Part shown: one piece after another, positions 25,137 to 37,300 of the stretch
Layout: the number at the start of each line of letters is the position of its first letter
Numbering within the stretch: the stretch's first letter is position 1
DNA from: Colletotrichum lupini
Lineage: Eukaryota > Ascomycota > Sordariomycetes > Glomerellales > Glomerellaceae
Direction: 5' to 3'
NCBI RefSeq assembly: GCF_023278565.1
Contig: NC_064672.1
Location: 2,728,001 to 2,792,000, forward strand
Length of the DNA: 64,000 nucleotides
The notes under the pieces: generated by a model
The model's input: the letters and a program-made list of their open reading frames with translations, nothing else
Database searches by the model: none
Told to the model about the DNA's origin: nothing
Made by a program: the position numbers and the translations under genes

Positions 25137-27628
25137 TAATAACCTAAACGTATTTAATACTAACTTATTTTAAAAAAACGAGCTAATATTATAAATAAAA
25201 AAGTCCCTTATAAATAACTTTTATAAATAGTTTATTATAATAATAACTATTTTATTTATTCAAATAATAAAGAATAAATAAGATAGTACTTAAAATAACT
25301 TAAAAATAGTAAGCGATCTAAGTATAATATTACTTTATTTCTTATTAAAACCCTAGTAAAAAAAAAAAAAGGAAATACTTACTTATTAACTTTATATTTT
25401 TAAAAAGAATAATATTAAATACTTTACTATACTTTTTTAAATTTATAAAAATATAATAAAAAAGGGTAAAACGGACCCTATTATAAAAAATATACTTAAC
25501 TTTTTTAAAAGACGTATTAAATAAAAACTCTTAATTAATATAAAGGAATAACTCCTTAAGTTTAAAAAAAAAGGATTTAATATAAAAAGAATTATAAATA
25601 ATCCCGTTTATATAATAAGAATTAATATATGGGCGTTATAAATTAATATACGGGCGTCGCTCTTATATAAGCATTATTATTTTACTTTTTAATTAGTTTA
25701 AAAAAATAGTACTTCCTTATAAAAGTAGTAAAAATAATTATATTAATATAACTATTTTTATTATTCTCTCTAACCTAAGCTCTAGTTTAGAATTTTTAAA
25801 AATAAAAATACTATTATAACTTACGTACTTATTTAGAACTATTATATTACTTATTTAAGATTTATAAATTTTAAATAAGTTAATAATCTAAGCTTTTATA
25901 AATTTTAAATAAATAAGGCTTCTTTTTATTATATATTTAAAATATATAAAAAGTCAATTATAATAACGTTTATTTAACTACCTCTTTTAACGTAATTATA
26001 ATAATTTATTATTATTATAAACTATTTTTTATTAGTTCTATTTTTTTAAATACTAGGCTATATTAGTTATTTATTTATATAATTCTTTATTATCCTCTTT
26101 TTATTAAAAACGCTAAATTAGCTCTTTATTTATTATTAAAATAAGCTTAATATTTGGTTTTAATTTAGCTAACTTATTTTTTTTATAAGCTTAGTTAATA
26201 TTAACTTATTCTTGTTTTTAAATAAACGGCCTCGCTTTTTATTATTAATACCTTAGTTATTATAAATAATACGAGTTTAATTAACTAACCGGCTTTTTTT
26301 AAATAAAACTAGTTATAATAAAATAAGCTATATTATATTCTTTAGCTTATTATAAAGGGATATAATAATTTTAAAATTAAGGATTTAATAATATAGATTT
26401 AAAAAAAACGTTTTTTAAAAACGCTATTAAGGGTATACTTCTTACTTATTAAAAATAGCTAAATTTAATATTTTAAAATAGATCTTATAATAATATAAAA
26501 TACTTAGCTTAATTAAAATAGTATAATTTAAATTATAAAATCCGAGGGGCTTTAAAAATAGCTTCTTATTAAATAGTATTACTTTTTTTATAAGCCGGCT
26601 TTACGTCCTAATTAAAATAAAATATTTTAAAAAAAGTATTATTTAAAGTTTATTTAAGTACTTAAAACGAGTATTTATATACTCCTAGTTTATAAATACC
26701 TCGTCTTTTATATAAGCTTAGTAAAAACGTAGCTCTTAATTACTAATTATATTTTATATAACGTTAATAAGCTAATGTAAGTAACTAAAACTATTTAAAA
26801 AATAACTTTTAATATTATTATTACTTAACTTAGTATTAGAAATAATATAAGTATTAAAGTTTTAGTATTTTTAAATAAAATAATAGGCCTATTATATTCT
26901 TAAAAATAAGTACATTACGTAAAAGTACTAGAGGATTAGACATTAATTATTAAACTTTTTATAAAACTTAGTCTAGGCTTTTTTAAAAATATACTTAGTT
27001 TTAATAAAAATAATAAGCTTTTATATTATAAAAACCTTATAATATATATAAAGGGGGGGCTTATTAATAAGTATATTAATATAAGCCTTATCTTTATTAC
27101 TTAATATAACTATTACTTATATTAATAACTAATATTTTTTATTATTAAACTTATTACTATTATTATTATAACTACGGTCCTTAACCTACTTCTTTTTAGC
27201 CCTAAGTATAATATTAAAGTTAATATAATAAATATAAAGTTATTACTAAACGTTTAAAAACTACTTATTTAGTATAGCTTTTATTTATTTATTATAGTTT
27301 ATAATAATAATAATAAGGTAACGGACTAAGTATTAGTTTATAAATTAGCAGATATTTACTAAAAAAAACCGGAAACCCTTTAGTTTTTTATTATTAATAA
27401 AGCTAAACGTAGCGTTATAAATAGATTTAAAGTAGGTTTACTTAGTAACTTAAAAAAAAGGGAGCTTAAAACGATTAGTATTATAAATATTATTAAAGCT
27501 AATTATTTTAGGGAATCGTTTTTATATTTAGAGATAGTAAAAAAAGGTTTAAATAAGGTTAATAAGGCGGTTTAGCTCGTCGTTTACCTATTTTACTATA
27601 TATAAAATATCTCGCTTATTAAATAGTT

Positions 27629-27942
27629 TAATTAATATTATAATTAATAAGTATTTAGCTAGTTTTTTTTAGTTTATACGAGCCCTAGTATTATAAATAT
27701 TTCGCTAAGTAAATAAGGACTTTAAGAACTATTTTTGAATAATAATACGTATATTATAAGCCTAAATCCTAACTCGTTAGCTTATAGTTTTAATAATATT
27801 TTTAATTACTTTAGTAAATTTATAATATAAAAAGTATATAGAGGCTTTAAAGCTAGGGCTATAATTATATTAATTATACTAAGGGTTTAAATAATAATAT
27901 AATAACTACTTATTCTTTTTTTTAAGCCTTAGTAATAATTTA
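27629..27942 (+). repeat. 3' LTR
   Basis: Partner of the repeat at 22922. Shared landmarks are TATTTAGCTAGTTT near the start, CGCTAAGTAAATAAGGAC in the middle and TTTAAATAATAA toward the end. Differences from the 5' copy are mostly C/T and G/A. The end is estimated from where similarity stops. Confidence 0.7.
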
Positions 27943-28104
27943 TTATTTATAACTATATTTACGAAACTTATATTATTAAATACTAGCGCTTTATATAGGC
28001 CTAGGCTTATTAAACTAATTATATTAAAAAGTATATTAAATAATTTAGCCTTAAGCTTTATATCTATTCTATTTTATAATATTAAATTTATTAACTCTTA
28101 TATA

Positions 28105-29265
28105 GTAGTTTTTTTTTAACTTTATAAGTATAAAAGATTAATTTTAACGGGATTATGCTTTAAAAGAAATTATATAATACGGTATATTTTTTAACTATAT
28201 AATATACGTAATATACCCTAAGTACGCGCTTAACGTAATATAATAATTTTAATACGAAAACTACTATATAATTTAGAATAGGTAAGCTACCCTTTTTAAC
28301 TACTTATTAATAATAAGCTAAGTAATATATTTATATAATAATACTAATTAAAAAGGTTAATAATAGAAATTAGTTATAATAGTTAATTATAATAATCGGC
28401 TATAATAGTTAAAAGTAGCCTTTTTTAATTATAAAAGTTCTAAACTTTAATAATAACGTAGAGGTTTTTAAAAAAAGGGCTAAATAGGCTAATATTTATT
28501 ATTTTTTAAAGTTTATAAAGATTTTTATTCTTATTATTTTTAATATTACCTAAAGCTACTCTTTATTTAAACTAAATAGATTTACTAAATAACTTTATTA
28601 AATAAACTTATTAATATATAAATTATTATTTAAATAGCTAGTTAGAAAACTAATTAAGAAGTTAGCTAGTTAAAATATTATTTTAATAAGAATTTCTTAG
28701 TATATAGTTAGTAATTAGTAAGTTAAAAATACTTATTAATAAGTCTACTTTTCTTAAGCTAGGTACCCTTAGTTAGCTTAATACTATAACTATTATAATT
28801 AACATAAGTATATTTAAGAATTAATAAAGTACTTTTTAATAATATAAAATTTAGCTAGGTAATAATATAAATACTATAAATAGCTAGGTTAATACGGATA
28901 TTAAGATTTAGTATATTAATATTAACTTAAAAATTATACTTTATAAAGCTAAAAATCCCTTTAATATAAGCTATATTATAAACGTAAGGGAATATATAAA
29001 GGGCCCCTTAACCCTTAATAAAAAGGAATATATAATATAGGATTTAATTATTTATATAAGCTAATACTAAGAGGTTTTATATATATTTAAATAAGTATAG
29101 CTCGCTTTTTAAATAAATAAAAAAAGGTTAAAAGTTATTAATAAAAAAAAATAACGGTCAAATTAATTAATTTTAATTGGTAATTAAGTATAGAGCGTAA
29201 TATATTTAGTTTTTTTTTAATACGTAATATATAGTACGGCCCTAGTAAATTACTTTATTAAAAAA
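28105..29265 (+). mobile_element. Copy A of an approximately 1.2-kb unclassified element, heavily RIPped
   Basis: Matches the reverse complement of 32592-33780 from end to end. Landmarks shared with copy B: CTAAGTACGCGCTTAACG near 28220, GTAGAGGTTT near 28450, the AGCTAGTTA repeats near 28640 and the terminal GTATAGAGCGTAATATA near 29185. Nearly every difference is C-to-T or G-to-A in this copy. The terminal GC-rich hairpin seen in copy B has become A/T here, with its six G residues now six A residues (29260-29265). No coding frame survives. Confidence 0.75.
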
Positions 29266-32200
29266 TAATTTCTCTTATTATTAATACTTAAAAAAACCTA
29301 TAAAATATTCTTATTTATAATTTAATAAAATATTATAAATATTAATTTATACTTTATATTAATATTATAAAAGAAATATTTCAAATTACTTAAATAAAAA
29401 TAAAGTTAAAAAAAAATATTTTAAGAGCTTTTATTTTACTAGCTTATTTCCTATTCCTATTTTCGTTAATTAAGCGCTATTTTTACTTCTATTACCCTAT
29501 TTAAGTAATCTTATTTTATAATAAACTTATACTCTTTATAAGCTTAGTTTATTAAAAACTTACGCTTTTTATATTCTTATTTAAACTTAAACTCTTATTC
29601 TTTTCGTTTTTTATTTTTTTAGATCTTATTAACCCTTATTTATTATTTTTTAAATATAAGATAATTTATACTTATTTAAATTTATAATTAAGTAGCTTAT
29701 TTTTATAAACCGCTATAAAGTACTAGGGAACTCGGGGGGTTTTAACTTTTATTTAATAAAAAAAGTACTCTAAAAAATAAAATACTTACTTTATATTAAG
29801 ACTAAATATTATTAAAACTATTATAATTATTAAAACTAAAGTTATTAAAATTCTCGCTTTAAAAACTACTCTATTAATTAATAACTAAATCTTTATAAGT
29901 TCTTTATTAAGTACGAAATAGTTCTTTAATATTAGTTTATAAACTCTTAGCCCGATCTCTTACTTTTTTTTTTAATTTAATAATTAATAAGTATTTATTA
30001 AAGCGTATTTTAGATATACTCTAACGTTATATTAAATATTAAAAACAGCTTATAATATTAATATTTTAATATAAAATTATAATATACTTATAACGCGTTA
30101 CGAAATCCTATAATATTAAATTCTAATCTTAGTTACGAGTATTATTAAAGTTAGTTAATACTTATAATAACTAATTATTAATACGTACTTATTAATTATA
30201 ATAAGTAAAAAAAAATACCGGCTAGTCTAAATATATAAAACTAAGTAAAAGATCTTAACTATATTTATACTATCGGGTATTAGAAGCTAGTTTTTTAAAA
30301 AAACCTTAGTTATTTTATTATAGAACTTAGTTATAATATATAGTTCTCGTTTATACTTTACTTAGTTAGTATATTACGGAAAGTTTTTTATAAAATAATA
30401 AGTTATTATTAATTAAATAAGGTATTAACGAGAAATATTTTAAAAATATTTTAGAAACGTTTTCCCCTTTCGAAATGTTTTTAAAATATTTTTATTATAA
30501 GCTATATATAGTAAGATATAATACTTATAATAAATTATATTATATAGCTCGTTATAGTTAGGTATTATTCAATATTTTAAAAGAGATATTAATATATTAT
30601 AAGTAAAGTTTATATTATAAGAATAATTTTTACTTAAGAGTTCTTTAATACTTTTTTTAAAATATACGTAATATAAGTATATATAGTTTTAAACTTACGT
30701 AAGCTATATTTATTAAAAGTTAAACTTTTTAATAAGGTATTTACCTAAACCCTTAATTATTATATTTACTTAATCTAAAGTAACTCTAAAAAGGCCGGTT
30801 CTATAAACGTATTTTTATTAAACCTAAACTTAATACTTTTACTCTAAAATATTAAATATAGCTCGAAATATATAATAATATATATTTATAGTTTTAGTAT
30901 TTATATAAACCTATATAAGAGGCAGAGCTTTATAAGTAATATATTAATAATTTTAAAATAAAAGTTAAGAAATATTTCGAAAATATTTCTAGTATTATAA
31001 TATACCTTTTTTACTATTCTAGTTATACTAACCCTAGATAATTTCTTATTAACCTATACCCTTTATATATTTATAATTTATATTAACTATAAACGATTTT
31101 ATATTATCGAACTTTTATTATTTTACTTATTTTTAAAAAAAGTAAATAACTATATAGTTAGTATTAAATTAGTACGTATACTAAATATATTATATACTTA
31201 TTATAATATTAAAATAACTATTGTTTTATATTTATAAAAAAACTTACGTATATTCGCTTATTTACTTTTTTTTATTATTATAATATAAGAGCTAAGGTCT
31301 AATTTCTTTTAAGAAATAGAAAAATCTATTATTTATGAATAATATATCATAAAAAGTCTATTTTTATAAGGCTTTAATAAATATTTATAATTATTCGCCC
31401 CTTATTCTTAACTAAGAATTCTTAAAGTTAAGGAAATCGAAGAAAGGCGTTTAGACTCGTACTTAGTTTATTAATCCTTTAAAGAACTTAAAAAATATTT
31501 TAAATAATAACTTTTAAAGTTTTATTTAGTAATAATAAAGGATAATTATATTTATTATAAAACGTTAAGATAATAAATAGTATTATTTTAATATCTTCTA
31601 AAATAAAATATTAATATTTAACAAAATACTTTACTATTTTAAGTTTAGGTGGTAATCTAAAATAAGTTTTATTTAGTTAGTAATAACTTAGCCTTATCCC
31701 TTAATAAAATATTTAATAAGCTTATTATAAGTAAAACGTTTTTAATAATTCAATATAAATATATAATATTCTTAACCCCTTTTCTTTAAAAATTACGTAT
31801 CCGTTTTATTTATAACTATTTTAATATATTATATATAATATTTCTAATTTAATAAAATTAAATAAAAGTAGTAATTTATAAGTCTTTATAAAGGATACGA
31901 ATTTCGGTATATTAAGATCTATTACTAAAAACTAATAAGCTCTTATTAAGTCTTTTATAAATTATTTATATTATCTTATTAAATAATCTTATATATATAC
32001 TATATTATATCTTTTTTAATTTAAAAAAATATATTATATTCTATTCTTAATATATAACGCCTTTTTTAAATCTAGCGTATATAATATAAATAATACTTTA
32101 TTTAAAAAAAAAACAATTAGAAATATTCTTAAAACGTTTTTAAAACGTTTTTAAAATATTTTTTAAATAACCGGACTTACTTAATAAAAACTTTTATAAT

Positions 32201-32591
32201 ATTAAACATTTTAACTCTATTTCGTAGTATATTATACTTCTTAACGAGGTCCTTTAAAATAATTATATAATAAAAGTCGTTATAGGGTATATATAGATAG
32301 GCTTTACTATTTTAATAAGTATAATAATATTATATTATAAATATATCTCTTAGAATAATACTAGTTATTAAAAAACTAATAATACCTCGTTAGGTATTAT
32401 ATTAAATTTACTATTTTTTAATAATTCTTAATATTAAAAATAGAAAGTTAAATATACTATATTTTATAGCCGCTCGATTTTTTTTATAAATAAGGCTTTA
32501 GTTAAGATAATAAGCGTAACTCTATTATTAATAATTAGAGGAAACTTAGGTATATTAGCCGTATATTAAAGTAATTATATTATAATAATAT
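29266..32591. other. RIP-saturated sequence between the two inverted copies
   Basis: About 3.3 kb of extremely A/T-rich sequence without any usable frame or recognisable protein trace. Short motifs of the type GAAATATTTTAAAA and ACGTTTTTAAAA recur near 30430, 30960 and 32120. It is part of the TIR-bounded island and may hold the mutated transposase of the host element, but I cannot read one. Confidence 0.5.
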
Positions 32592-33780
32592 CCCCCCGAC
32601 GGAGCAATCCGCCGGGGCCGTACCGTGTATTACGTATTAAAGAAAACTAGGTATATTACGCTCTATACCTAACTACTAATTAAAATAGCTCCTAACCTTC
32701 CGCCGCCCGCCTATAGGGCGAGCTTTACTTATTTTAATACGTATAGGACCTCTTAGTACTAGCCTGCGTAAGTAGCTAGGTCTAGTATAATTTATTCTTT
32801 TATATAAGTATTATCGTTACCCAGGGGGTCCCGTAAGAGCTATTTAAGGCGCCGGCTTATTACCCTAACCCTATATACCTCTAGCCCGTTTATTATAATT
32901 ATTATAACTAGGCTAGTGTTAATATACCGGATCTTAGTATCCGTACTAGCCCGGCTATTTATAGTACTTATAATATTATCTAGTTAAATTCTATACCGCT
33001 AAAAGGTACTTTACTACTTCTTAAGCGTACCTATGTTAGCCACGATAGCTATAGCGTCGAGCTAGCCGAGGGCGCCCAGCCCGAGAGGGGTAGACTTATC
33101 GACGGGTATCTTTGGCCCACTGATTACTAACTATATACTAAGAGAGTAGGTTCTCATCGAGGTAGTATTTTAACTAGCTAACCTCTTAACTAGTTATTTA
33201 ACTAGCTGTCTAGGTAGTGGTTTATATATTAATAAGTTTATTTAGTAAATTTATTTAGTAGATTTGTTTAGTGGATTTATTTAATAAATTTATTTAGTTT
33301 AAATAGAGAGTAGCTTTGGGCGATGTTAAAAGCGATAAGGATAGAAAGAATCTTTACGAGCTCTAGTACGTAGTAGATATTAGCTTATTTAGCCCTTTTT
33401 TTAGAAACCTCTACGTCGCTATTAAAGTTTAGAACCTCTGCGGTTAAGGAAGGCCGCCTCTAACTATTGCGGCCGACTATAGCAGCCGACTATTATAGCT
33501 AATTATTACGGCCGACCTCTGCCGTCGACCTTTCCGGCCGGCGCTGCTACGTAAGTATATCGCTTAGCCTATTGTTAGTAAGTAGCAGGGCAGCTTACCC
33601 ATCCCGAATTAAATAGCGGTTTTCGTATTAAAATTACTATATTGCGTTAAGCGCGTACTTAGGATATATTGCGCGTATTATATAGTTAAAAAGTATACTA
33701 TATCGTGTGATTTCCTTTAAAAGCGTAATCCCGTTAAGGTCGATCTTTTATACTTATAAAGCCGGAAAAAAAACCACTAC
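32592..33780 (-). mobile_element. Copy B of the 1.2-kb element, lightly RIPped, with a 14-15 base target duplication
   Basis: A GC-richer window inside the AT island. It is flanked by the direct repeat ATATTATAATAATA at 32577-32591 and 33781-33795 (last base T versus C). The left end starts CCCCCC, then CGACGGA-GCAA-TCCGCCG, a hairpin with a 7-bp stem (one mismatch) and a GCAA loop. The right end finishes CCACTAC. The ends are not inverted repeats of each other. The long flanking duplication suggests insertion by target-primed reverse transcription, but there is no poly-A tail and no reading frame, so the class is unknown; orientation is given only relative to copy A. Confidence 0.75.
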
Positions 33781-34267
33781 ATATTATAATAATACCTTAG
33801 TTATTTTAAGTTTTAATACGGATATTTAAGTTATTAAAAATAATAATATAATTATTAAAATTATTATTTATAACCTAAGTATTATATTAATATTTAATAT
33901 AAAAGTTTAATTTATATAATACTTATTCGTTTAATCAACTCTTTATAAATAAGAGCTTAATATTTATAAAAACTAGGATATAAAATAAATACGTTATTAT
34001 AATCTAATTTTTTTTTAAATATTTTATAATAAATTAAATTCGCTTTACTAAAGTAAAAGTATTAAAATAATATTATTATTATATATAATAAATAAGTTTT
34101 ATAAAAATAATTCTATAAAGTTAGTTATAATAAGCGAATTTTAGTATAATTAAAAGGAAATATAATTAAGAAATATTTTTAAAATAATTTAGTAAAGCGT
34201 AAAATAGTATATTTCTTTATTATATAAAACTTATAATATTTAAATTAGTAATAAAGCGATTATATAG

Positions 34268-34382
34268 TGAAATATTTTTAGCCCTTAATTAGTTAGAAAT
34301 TTTCCTAGGGATCTATTAATAACTAAGTATTTATTATTATGCACGGGACTCTTACCTTAACTAGGGGGGGTTATTATTAGTT
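34268..34382 (-). repeat. Right terminal inverted repeat of the AT-rich island
   Basis: Inverted partner of 20885-21018. The strong part is 34307-34382; similarity then weakens through a shared AACTAATTA and GGCTAAAAATATTT (minus strand). Normal-GC sequence resumes immediately after the flanking TA at 34383-34384. Confidence 0.85.
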
Positions 34383-34385
34383 TAT

Positions 34386-37300
34386 CGAATCACTCTTTTT
34401 CGGTCTATAATCCATCTCTCTTCAGTGGGCTCGCCGCTCCTCTCCACTGGCCCCTAGTCATCCAAGTTGATGCTACCATCTCCACCATGCCACCACCCTG
34501 CTAGCCTCCTTGCCTCCCACGACATGGCCTGGGAAGCTCGCCGCTGTTCGACTGTTACCATGCAGCAAACCTTGGAAATAACCCCTTCAAGGTGGCCTGT
34601 CCACGGCTGAGCATGGCCTGAAAGTGGACCGGTCCAGCGCACCATTCTGCCCCTCCACGGCTCTGGCACGCCGCACTTCAGGCCCAGCTCGACAATCAAC
34701 CGCACGGCTGTTTTCACAACGCTGCTTCTGACGGGGGACCATGCTCTTGGGAAATGGAATGGAAAGCCCCCCTTTCCCCTCCTCAGTATTACTGAGTCCT
34801 CCTAGAAGCCACATGCCGGAAAACACCGCACATCGGCCAGAAGCAAGACACCATCGACACCACCTACCTGCCTCGGGAAATGGCCATTCAGAGGGATTGA
34901 CGGCCAGCTCATCATAGAACGACCGCTTGTACCGTCAATCTCAGCCTTCTCAGGCCAATGTCTCGGCTTCTGATTGCTACACAGCAACAACTCCCGGCAT
35001 CCCACGCTTCCCCGGAGCGCCCTCGCTCACACTTTAGTCTTCAAGATGTTCATGATCTTCCGCCACGTCAACCTCGATCGACTTTCCTGGCCGTCGGCTC
35101 ACCCTTCACCCACCATCCTAATAATCGATCCACCCACTCGCTACCTCACGCTTCCTCGCCAGTCTCTCCATTGCCCCAAACCTTCGTCTCATGCTACCAC
35201 CAAAGGCAATACGTGCCGCCAATCTACTTCCCCATGCGCCACCACCACCTCTCCAGAAATCTAACTGGGGCCCTCCCACCACGGCGGACGTGCCAACGTT
35301 GCTCTGCGGGGTCCTCCCCTGACCGTTGGGTAGGTATTCCGTTACGCCGTACTACCGGCCTGGCAACGCTTCACCCCAAATCCGCAATGATACTGGCTTT
35401 TCTTTTTTCTTCATCGTTGGTCGAACGACATTGGGTTCAAAACCTCGAGGTAAGACTCCAGATTACCTAACGTACAGCCCGGCCGCCTCATCTGGGGGGG
35501 ATGGATCACGACAAAAAGCGTTCCTCATCTTGCTAGGTCGATGCTGCCGACATTTTTTGAGCCAAATTGGCACTCCACAAACTTGTCCTTTGACCGACAA
35601 ACACAGCTTCCATTCATTTCATTCCGTTCGGATATTCCGCCCGGACCTAGCGCGAGGAGATGCCACGCCTCGGGAGCCATATCCCATATTCCGCCTGGGA
35701 GTCTTGGCCAATAGTGGTGACCCAATTTCAGATCGATCAATTTGAAGAAGATCGGGTCAGTGTATATGAAGCCGGAGGCAAGCGGAGCCTTTTGCTGTGT
35801 ACATAGTCCGTGGCTTAATGGCTTTTTCTGCCCGCTGCTGGGCTTGAATACACATCAGAAAAACACAGACCGCCATGCCTTACTTTGCCCTGCGGATCAA
35901 ACGCTGTGCGCATTTGTGACTTGCTTCGGATGCATTCCGAACGCCATTCAGCGCTGCGTTTGCTCTACTCGAGGCATATGGAAGATATCTCGGGTAGTCA
36001 CCCGAGACGTGTACGCAGTGCTGCAGTCTACCAGACGCGACAGTGGACGGTCAACTTCTTCCGCACATCCCGGACAAGCAACGTCCTATGGTTTACTTGG
36101 CCACTCTGGCGAATCCCTTTCCGTTCAAGCGTCGCTTGCGGAATACTGTGTGTAAGAGAATTTTGACACAAAAACCCAACGCCTCGGCGAAAACCAGCAG
36201 CAGAGATGCACCCCACACACTCCATGCGGGCCAAGCAGGGGGTACCCAGTCGTTTTTCGCTCTCTCGAAACGGAGTCGTTGTCATCAACGAGCAAGCTTT
36301 GAGCTTGCACCAATCAGCGGCTTGTATTTCAAAGAAGCCCTTGGCCGAAGTCGCCTCGGATCTTGGGGCCCCTGATAAACCGCAGGATGCCCCCAAGCAA
36401 TTGGACCCGGACCCTTCTTGGACATGGGCCACTCCAGCATCGATGCAAGTGATTGGGGGAGCAAGTTGGGGGAGGGGATGGTGTTGAACATCTGTTCCAT
36501 TTCAAAGGCGCGCTTGCACATGCTGATGGAAGACTTACTTGTTATTACATTGCTAGCGTGCAGAACCAGCATCTGTCGACTGGGCTGGCTTCAATGTCTC
36601 GCGGCCCTGCATGCACTATCTGTCATTGCTGCACTATCAGCCGGGGCAGGTCCAAAGATGACGGTTCTTGAGATCAACCAAGCTGCGTCAAGAACTCGAT
36701 GTTGCGCAGATTCCGAGCTGTTTCCGAAATCCTATCACGAATGAGAGTGGTCGGTATATCTCTTGTTTGCCTATCAGCCCTCCGATCTACGGAACTTGGT
36801 GGTGTCCACGGCCGGCTCGACGGCAGCGGCCGACGAAGGACCAGGGGGGGCATCTGGGCTGCGACCTGTATCTTTTCCCCAAGCGCCTGCGGCGGCATTG
36901 ATCACGGATACCGATGGACGGACCGACTGACAAATGGAACCCCAACACAAGATCCGCTCAGCGAAAGGACGCAGCTTGACTGCGGCCTGCTCCGCGAGAG
37001 CGATGTTCCAGGCGCGACGCACGTCGCAACTGCAAACAATACGGGCTTTACTGGAAGGCTAACCAATGGCGGGCAGCACCGAGCAAATGCAGACAGGGAG
37101 CGGCGCAACAGCAGAGAGACGGGATAGGAAGAACGATTCTTTGCTGTACAGAATGGCGCTCGAAAAGGTAACTAGTCACCCTCTTCTCCGGCATATCATC
37201 GACTGGCGAGTTGGGCGTCTGACTGCATTGCAGCATCGACAGTTGTTGCCCAAATCGAAAAGGGTTGCTGTCAAAAAATCGACAACTTGAAATTGGAGAA

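Larger units (their letters stand above)
22922..27942 (+). mobile_element. Ty3/gypsy-like LTR retrotransposon, RIP-inactivated
   Basis: Direct repeats of several hundred bases lie at 22922-23352 and 27629-27942. The first begins TGATTAATATT, the second TAATTAATATT, as expected for a TG terminus with one G-to-A change. The internal region is about 4.3 kb. A Gag-like frame is recognisable at 24383-25136 (see separate entry), which sets the orientation to plus. I could not recognise reverse transcriptase or integrase. Only about 2.5 kb follows Gag, short for a full pol gene, so the element may be gag-only or internally deleted. It is nested inside the TIR-bounded island. The outer ends of the 3' LTR are approximate. 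Confidence 0.7.
20885..34382. mobile_element. RIP-degraded AT-rich island bounded by terminal inverted repeats
   Basis: A 13.5-kb block of very high A+T in which CpA and TpG dinucleotides are almost absent and every frame is full of stops, the expected end state of RIP. Its two ends are inverted copies: the first 75 bases agree at about 71 positions, beginning AACTAATAATAACCCCCCC and reading on through AAGGTAAGAGTCCCGT. The abrupt change in composition coincides with these ends. A TA dinucleotide flanks each end (20883-20884 and 34383-34384), as a TA target duplication would. Removing the nested LTR element and two 1.2-kb insertions leaves about 6 kb of core. TA targets and C-run termini are compatible with Tc1/mariner-pogo (Fot1-like) elements, but the transposase is not readable, so the superfamily is open. 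Confidence 0.75.

Noticed and set aside
28105..33780. Inverted 1.2-kb copies as the TIRs of a single 5.7-kb transposon
   Set aside because: Copy B has its own flanking duplication of 14-15 bases and copy B is much less mutated than copy A, which fits two separate insertions better than one pair of termini.
21000..34300. CRISPR-like regularly spaced repeats
   Set aside because: The recurring motifs are simple A/T words with irregular spacing; the organism is a fungus.
20885..34382. Centromere or mitochondrial insertion as explanation of the AT-rich block
   Set aside because: The block has defined inverted termini, LTRs, a Gag remnant and near-complete loss of CpA/TpG, which RIPped transposons explain; no mitochondrial gene is readable.
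34958..35470. 170-codon plus-strand ORF beside the RIP island
   Set aside because: Rich in Ser, Pro, His and Arg with no domain; competing frames overlap it on the same strand.
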